From assembly GCA_043803805.1 (NCBI GenBank), contig JAZDJP010000054.1:1-8981 (forward strand): 8,981 bases of DNA, written 5' to 3'. A program made the translations under genes and the position numbers. Numbering within the stretch: position 1 is the first letter of the stretch; each line of letters opens with the position of its first letter. This DNA is from JAZDJP01 sp043803805 (GTDB lineage: Bacteria > Planctomycetota > JAZDJP01). Below are positions 5,076-8,981 of this stretch, piece after piece. Under the pieces are notes generated by a model. That model had not been told where the DNA came from. It was given only the letters and a program-made list of their open reading frames with translations, and made no database searches.

Positions 5076-7121
5076 ATGATCATGCGAGCCCTGAAATTCC
5101 GCGGCGCCCTTCTCGTACTCGCGGCCACGGCCGCCACGCTCTTTCTCGCCGCGTCGCCCGCCGACCGCGGCCGGGACCTGGTCAAGCGTCTCCGGTCGGA
5201 GTCGGGGACCGAGCGGATGAAGGCCCTCGAGGAGGTGTTCAAAGCGGGCGAGATGGCGGCCCCGGCGGTCTGGGAGACGTATTTCCCGAACGTGCCCGTC
5301 CGCCCGGTCCGTCCGCGGTCGTTCGCGACGCTTCTCAAGGCGAACGCGTCCGGAGAGCGGGACGTCACCATTGCCGCGCGGGCGCTTCTTCTCGATCGTT
5401 GCCGCCAGCGTTTCGCGGGCATGAAAAACCCCAAAGGCCCCGCTCCCGCGGCCCCGGGACCGGAGGCGGTTGTGGTGACCCACCGGCAGATCGCCGAGGA
5501 AATCCGGAAGGAGATCGCCAAGGCCCCCTGGGCCCAGCCGGCCCAGATGCCGCGGTTTCTCGAAACCCATCCGTACCTCATCCTTTATGATCGCACGAAA
5601 TCGGAGGCCCTTGTCCGCCTCCTGGGTGACGAATCCCTTGAGGTGCGGCTGGCGGCGCTTCGGGCGGTTGCCGATTTCGGCTGGCCCGTCGCGCGGGTCG
5701 AGGCGGTCGTCCCGTTTCTCGATTCCGAAAATCCCGAGACCCTCACGACCGCGGTGATTCTCCTGGCGCGAAAGGGGAAATTCCTGCCGGTCGGCGAACT
5801 TCTCTCCAGGGCCGCGCGGAATCCCCTCCGCTGGGCGCCGTGGCTGGCCCAGGCGCTGGGATATTATCCGCGGGAGGACGTGGCGCAGGCGATGATGCCA
5901 TGGTTGTCGAGCGGCGACTGGGACAAGCGTCTCGTCGCCGCCGGGATGCTCGAGGCCCTGGACCGGCGCGCCGATGCCGAGCCCACACTTATCGCGCTGC
6001 TGGATCACCCCGAGGCCGGCGCGGCCATCCTCGCCGGCTGGGTGCTGGAGGACATCGGCAGTCCGGAGGCGCGGGAGGCCGTCCGGAAGAAATTTACCGC
6101 CCGCCGGGCCGAACTCGTTGGCGTGTACTACGGACGATCCGCCTGGCCCGAGGCGCGCCGGCCCGAATGGGAAAAGGCGAAGAGCGCGTTTCTCGATGAT
6201 GTGCCTCAACCGGCCGCGGGCGCGCCGAAGCCGAAGCGTCCGGCGGCCACGCCGTTCACGGGGAAGGATGCCATCACGCTGCGCGACGCGGTGCGGCTCT
6301 CCGAGGCGGCGCCGCTCCGGGCCGCGATCGACGCCTTTGCCCGGAAGGTCGGCGAGCCTCCTCCGGCGGTCGGGAAGGCCCCGGCGAAGGGCGCTCCGGC
6401 GTCCGGCGTGAGCCCGGACCGGTACGTCTATTCGATCGGCTCGACCCTCCTTTCCGAATTCGATCCCGTCGGCTGTCTTCCGGCGATCGACACATGCGTC
6501 AAGGTCATCCTTTCGCGTCAGCTTAAAAGCGGGCTCTGGAGTTACCGCGATCCCGCGCCCGGGGAGGCCCAGGGGAACTCGCTCGGCGACGACGCCTATG
6601 AGAGCCCCAACGACTTCGAGCTCCCGCAGGCGTTTTATGCCCTGTCCGGGCTCGAGGGCGCCCGAATCCGGGCGAAGGTCGCGATCGACCCGGTCGTTTT
6701 CCGCCGGGCCCTCCAGGGGACGCTTTACACCCAGAATCTCGACGGCGGTTTCGACAACTACCCCAACCCCGAGCCGAAGACACGGTCCCACAGGCACCTG
6801 ACCGCGTGGGGCACGGGGATGGTCGCCATCTGCCTCCGGAGCGGCGGGCCGCCGGTGTGGGACGACGCGGAGCTTCTCGTGCGGGGACTCATCGCGCGGG
6901 AGGCCGGGCGGCGGCTTCTTCTCGATCGGGCCGGGGAAAAGAATCTCTCCTACGTCTTCCCGCTCCGGGAACTGGCCTGGACGCTGGGGAACGCCGGCGC
7001 GGTGGGCGACGCCGACTACCCGGGCCCTCCGGTGAAGGGGGCCCCCGTCGGGGCGCCGACGTACGCCACCGGCCTCCCCGAGCCGTCCGGGAGCGCGACG
7101 CCGCCGTGGGAAGGGAAGTAA
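5076..7121 (+). CDS. Exported HEAT-repeat protein with terpenoid-cyclase-toroid-like C-terminal region
   Basis: A 681-aa protein, probably exported. From the ATG at 5076 the N-terminus is a clear signal sequence: a basic start (MIMRALKFR), a hydrophobic core GALLVLAATAATLFLAA (10-26) and small residues near SPA for cleavage. Residues about 175-345 contain HEAT-like helical repeats (for example LLGDESLEVRLAALRAVADF). Ala/Pro-rich linkers lie near 378-392 and 426-444. The C-terminal part (about 450-645) resembles the alpha/alpha toroid of prenyltransferase/squalene-oxidase repeat proteins, with QW-like pieces QLKSGLWSY (482-490) and QNLDGGFDNY (553-562). No catalytic DXDD-type cyclase motif is seen, so enzymatic cyclisation is not supported; a binding or scaffold role is likelier. 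The frame stays open upstream to a TTG at 5016, but that start would bury the signal sequence; GGGGGG at 5061-5066 is a possible weak ribosome binding site for 5076. The start codon lies in the palindrome CATGATCATG, which contains two in-frame ATGs. Exact function is unknown. Confidence 0.75.
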   Translation: MIMRALKFRGALLVLAATAATLFLAASPADRGRDLVKRLRSESGTERMKALEEVFKAGEMAAPAVWETYFPNVPVRPVRPRSFATLLKANASGERDVTIAARALLLDRCRQRFAGMKNPKGPAPAAPGPEAVVVTHRQIAEEIRKEIAKAPWAQPAQMPRFLETHPYLILYDRTKSEALVRLLGDESLEVRLAALRAVADFGWPVARVEAVVPFLDSENPETLTTAVILLARKGKFLPVGELLSRAARNPLRWAPWLAQALGYYPREDVAQAMMPWLSSGDWDKRLVAAGMLEALDRRADAEPTLIALLDHPEAGAAILAGWVLEDIGSPEAREAVRKKFTARRAELVGVYYGRSAWPEARRPEWEKAKSAFLDDVPQPAAGAPKPKRPAATPFTGKDAITLRDAVRLSEAAPLRAAIDAFARKVGEPPPAVGKAPAKGAPASGVSPDRYVYSIGSTLLSEFDPVGCLPAIDTCVKVILSRQLKSGLWSYRDPAPGEAQGNSLGDDAYESPNDFELPQAFYALSGLEGARIRAKVAIDPVVFRRALQGTLYTQNLDGGFDNYPNPEPKTRSHRHLTAWGTGMVAICLRSGGPPVWDDAELLVRGLIAREAGRRLLLDRAGEKNLSYVFPLRELAWTLGNAGAVGDADYPGPPVKGAPVGAPTYATGLPEPSGSATPPWEGK

Positions 7122-7265
7122 GCCCGACTTATGTGGACGACACTCAAGACAGAAAAGGATGATGGCCTGTTGTTCGCGCCGGGCGACCAACGTGAAGCGC
7201 GGGGAAGTGTAGCCGGGGCGAATTTAAAAAGCGAAAGGCGTGGCGTTTCCTGACGTTCTTCCTGG

Positions 7266-7286
7266 CCGGCGCGTCACCCGCGCCGG
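7266..7286. terminator. Perfect GC hairpin between convergent genes, possible terminator
   Basis: CCGGCGCG (7266-7273) and CGCGCCGG (7279-7286) form a perfect 8-bp stem with a 5-nt loop, overlapping the stop codon of the minus-strand hydrolase. It lies in the gap between two convergent genes, where termination is expected. No T-run follows on either strand, so this is a strong hairpin but only a possible terminator. Confidence 0.4.
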
Positions 7287-8245
7287 AGAATCGTTCCCAT
7301 CATCCCCGTCACTCCCGCGGTGAGGCCCCGGGAAAAGAGGAAGCTGATGTGGCCTTCCGGCAGGATGACGACGTGGGGAACGTTCCAGGTTTCCACCAGG
7401 CGCCGTCCTTCCGCAAGCGGGATGAATTGATCATGGCGGGCCAGAATCAACCCGATGCGTTCCGGCGCGATGCGCGGCGCAAGGCGCGCAGGGTCCGCGC
7501 CGTCGAGCCAGGGGGCCGTCCGGTTCCGGTCGAGCCCGGCCGCGGCGAGGTCCCGCCGGAGGGTTTCCCCCAGAGGCTCCTCCCAGACGATCCGCGTCGG
7601 ATGGAGGGCGGGGATGGCCATCACCGCGAACGCGAGACGCGTCTCCGCGCAGGCGACCAGCGCCGTCATCCAGCCGCCGAAACTGACGCCGATTACCCCG
7701 GTCCGCCCGCCGTCCCGGTCGAGGATGGTTCCAAGGAGGGCGCGGACGTCCGCCACGGCCTGCCGCAGGGTGAGGAGACTTCGAGGGAGATCCGCGGTGA
7801 GGGCGTTCTCCCCGCTCCGCAGGCCCGGGACTTTCCGGTCCATGTGCCAGGGAAGTTGGAGGAGAAAGACGTCATGGCCGGCGCGGGCGAGATGGCGGGC
7901 GAGCCGGCCGGTGTAGCCATAGGAGGGATCGAGCCAGCCGTGGAGGAGGACGACGGACGCCCGGCGCGCCCGGCCGTGGAAGGGGTAATGCCGGCCCCGG
8001 GCGATGTCGTTGGCGGAGTTGCCGCACGGCGCGGGGCTCGGGAAGGCGAATTCGCGTTCGTTGTTTCGCCCCGGCGGGTTAATGTACGCGAGGGCCGCCG
8101 GCGGCGGCGGATCGGCGGGGAAGAGTTCACGGAAGGCCGGCGGCGCGGGCGGAAATTCCTTCGGGCGGTGGGCTCGTTCCCCGAGGGCGCGGATAACCCG
8201 GCGGATGACGAACCGGTCGAGGGCGGGTGCGATGAACGGGTCCAT
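7274..8245 (-). CDS. Alpha/beta hydrolase, ABHD18-like
   Basis: This 323-aa serine hydrolase has the alpha/beta fold. The oxyanion-side motif LLHGW is at 100-104, the nucleophile elbow GVSFGG at 186-191 (Ser188), the acid in ARHDQFIP (Asp272) and the catalytic His in PEGHISFLF (His299), so the triad is complete. LLQLPWHMDRKVP (128-140) followed by SGE resembles the ABHD18-type family, whose bacterial members are mostly uncharacterised. The first 95 residues are an extension rich in Pro and Arg that ends at the first core strand (ASVVLLHG); there is no signal peptide, so it is probably cytoplasmic. Substrate (ester, lipid or peptide) cannot be deduced. The ATG at 8245 lacks a good Shine-Dalgarno site, but a candidate promoter would start transcription almost at the ATG. 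It converges on the HEAT-repeat gene and diverges from the ThuA gene. Confidence 0.83.
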   Translation of the reverse strand: MDPFIAPALDRFVIRRVIRALGERAHRPKEFPPAPPAFRELFPADPPPPAALAYINPPGRNNEREFAFPSPAPCGNSANDIARGRHYPFHGRARRASVVLLHGWLDPSYGYTGRLARHLARAGHDVFLLQLPWHMDRKVPGLRSGENALTADLPRSLLTLRQAVADVRALLGTILDRDGGRTGVIGVSFGGWMTALVACAETRLAFAVMAIPALHPTRIVWEEPLGETLRRDLAAAGLDRNRTAPWLDGADPARLAPRIAPERIGLILARHDQFIPLAEGRRLVETWNVPHVVILPEGHISFLFSRGLTAGVTGMMGTILRRG

Positions 8246-8251
8246 GCCACG

Positions 8252-8279
8252 AGTATCCGTCGGAAGGAGGGGTTTTCAA
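8252..8279 (-). promoter_or_regulatory. Possible promoter of the hydrolase gene (leaderless)
   Basis: On the minus strand TTGAAA (8274-8279) and GATACT (8252-8257) are separated by 16 bp. The -10 box ends seven bases before the ATG, so the message would begin at or next to the start codon, in keeping with the missing Shine-Dalgarno site. Confidence 0.35.
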
Positions 8280-8314
8280 GAAGGTTTTTCGTGGGAAGGG
8301 TGGGGCGCGCCGGG

Positions 8315-8320
8315 TATCAT
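8315..8320 (+). promoter_or_regulatory. Possible -10 box of the ThuA gene
   Basis: TATCAT is a five-of-six match to a -10 box, 38 bp before the ATG at 8358; the expected -35 position holds only a poor match (TGGGAA). The AGGGAG just before GATTGTC-ATG is a plausible ribosome binding site. Confidence 0.25.
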
Positions 8321-8357
8321 TATTTCCCGGGTTTGCCCTTTTCCCAGGGAGATTGTC

Positions 8358-8981
8358 ATGTCCGCCGCCATCCGCGTCACCGTTTGGAACGAGTACCGTC
8401 ACGAAAAGAAGAACGAGAAGATCCGGGTTCTCTATCCTGATGGGATGCACGGAGCCATCGCGGCCCACCTGGCGAAGTCCCCGGATCTTTCCGTTCGCAC
8501 GGCGACCCTCGACGAGCCGGAGCACGGGCTCGGGGGAAGTGTCCTCGAGGAGACGGATGTCCTGCTGTGGTGGGGCCACATGGCCCACAAGGACGTCGCC
8601 GACGCCGTCGCCGAGCGCGTGCGCGCGCGGGTGTGGGCGGGGATGGGGTTCGTTCCCCTTCACAGCGCCCATTTCTCCAAGCCCTTTAAATTGTTGATGG
8701 GGACGGGGTGCGACCTCAAGTGGCGGGAGGCGGGGGAGCGGGAAATCCTCTGGGTGACGCGGCCGGGGCACCCGGTGGTGGAGGGGATTGACGATCATTT
8801 CATATTGCCCGCCGAGGAAATGTACGGGGAATTTTTCGACATCCCCGAGCCGGACGAGACCGTGCTCATCAGCAGTTTCGCCGGCGGCGAGGTTTTCCGG
8901 AGCGGCGTCACCTTCCGGCGGGGCGCCGGGCGGATTTTCTATTTCCGGCCCGGGCACGAAACCTATCCGACGTATCACGAC
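8358..8981 (+). CDS. ThuA-domain protein, truncated by the window end
   Basis: The first 208 codons of a ThuA-like protein; the reading frame runs off the right edge without a stop. ThuA proteins have a class I glutamine-amidotransferase-like fold and are linked to trehalose and other sugar utilisation, although the reaction is poorly defined. Diagnostic stretches are VTVWNEYRHEKKNEKIRVLYPDGMH (8-31), ATLDEPEHGL (49-58), DVLLWWGHMAH (67-77), PLHSAHFSKPFKLLMGTG (100-117), EMYGEFFDIPEPDE (154-167) and GRIFYFRPGHETYP (191-204). Family members are usually about 240-260 residues, so only the C-terminal tail should be missing. The ATG at 8358 is preceded by AGGGAG. No signal peptide is present, so it is probably cytoplasmic. 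It diverges from the hydrolase gene over a 112-bp gap; any sugar-catabolic partners would lie to the right of the window. Confidence 0.88.
   Translation, partial: MSAAIRVTVWNEYRHEKKNEKIRVLYPDGMHGAIAAHLAKSPDLSVRTATLDEPEHGLGGSVLEETDVLLWWGHMAHKDVADAVAERVRARVWAGMGFVPLHSAHFSKPFKLLMGTGCDLKWREAGEREILWVTRPGHPVVEGIDDHFILPAEEMYGEFFDIPEPDETVLISSFAGGEVFRSGVTFRRGAGRIFYFRPGHETYPTYHD

Noticed and set aside
4893..7190. Long minus-strand open frame of 765 codons
   Set aside because: Antisense to the exported HEAT-repeat protein and reading through the tandem repeats, with shadow-like Arg/Gly/Pro composition.
8292..8308. GG-N10-GC spacing upstream of the ThuA gene
   Set aside because: Only the dinucleotides fit; the -12 element is GGGGC instead of TTGC and the -24 element is poor.

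Overview
The window is GC-rich bacterial chromosome (roughly two-thirds G+C in the genes, distinctly AT-richer in the gaps). It has tightly spaced operons and a sigma-54 (RpoN) activator. It also encodes protein types common in environmental lineages such as Planctomycetota, Verrucomicrobiota and other deep-branching Gram-negatives: a HEAT-repeat/toroid exported protein, a ThuA-domain protein and a FeeM-like acyltransferase. No rRNA, tRNA or marker gene is visible, so the phylum is a guess.

Layout. 1-449 is non-coding and holds inverted repeats and a dispersed repeat; it may contain the edge of a mobile element. 450-2366 (minus strand) is a two-gene operon. Its first gene encodes a FeeM-like N-acyl amino acid synthase (GNAT fold, related to LuxI-type autoinducer synthases), and 42 bp downstream lies a class I SAM-dependent methyltransferase. 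Both have strong Shine-Dalgarno sites. 2367-2544 is an AT-rich divergent control region with a good sigma-54 promoter (-24/-12) facing the operon and an array of 11-bp phased CAATTA-type repeats about 100-150 bp upstream of the predicted start. 2545-4929 (plus) encodes a 794-aa sigma-54 activator: helical TPR-like sensor, AAA+ domain with an intact GAFTGA loop, and a C-terminal winged HTH in place of the usual Fis-type HTH. 4930-5075 has four CGGAATAGGT-type tandem repeats and a candidate housekeeping promoter. 5076-7121 (plus) encodes a probably exported HEAT-repeat plus terpenoid-cyclase-toroid-like protein. 7274-8245 (minus) encodes an ABHD18-like alpha/beta hydrolase. 8358-8981 (plus, cut by the window end) encodes a ThuA-domain protein.

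How the parts may work together. The strongest system-level reading is the left half. The activator's gene is divergent from an operon that carries a sigma-54 promoter, with repeated operator-like sites between them at normal enhancer distance. The operon would make a long-chain N-acyl amino acid (or related amide) and then methylate something, perhaps that product. This resembles a self-contained small-molecule (lipoamino acid) production or signalling module switched by a dedicated RpoN activator with a helical sensor domain. The chemistry of the product and the link between sensor and product are inference. The right half (HEAT/toroid protein, hydrolase, ThuA) shows no obvious link to that module.
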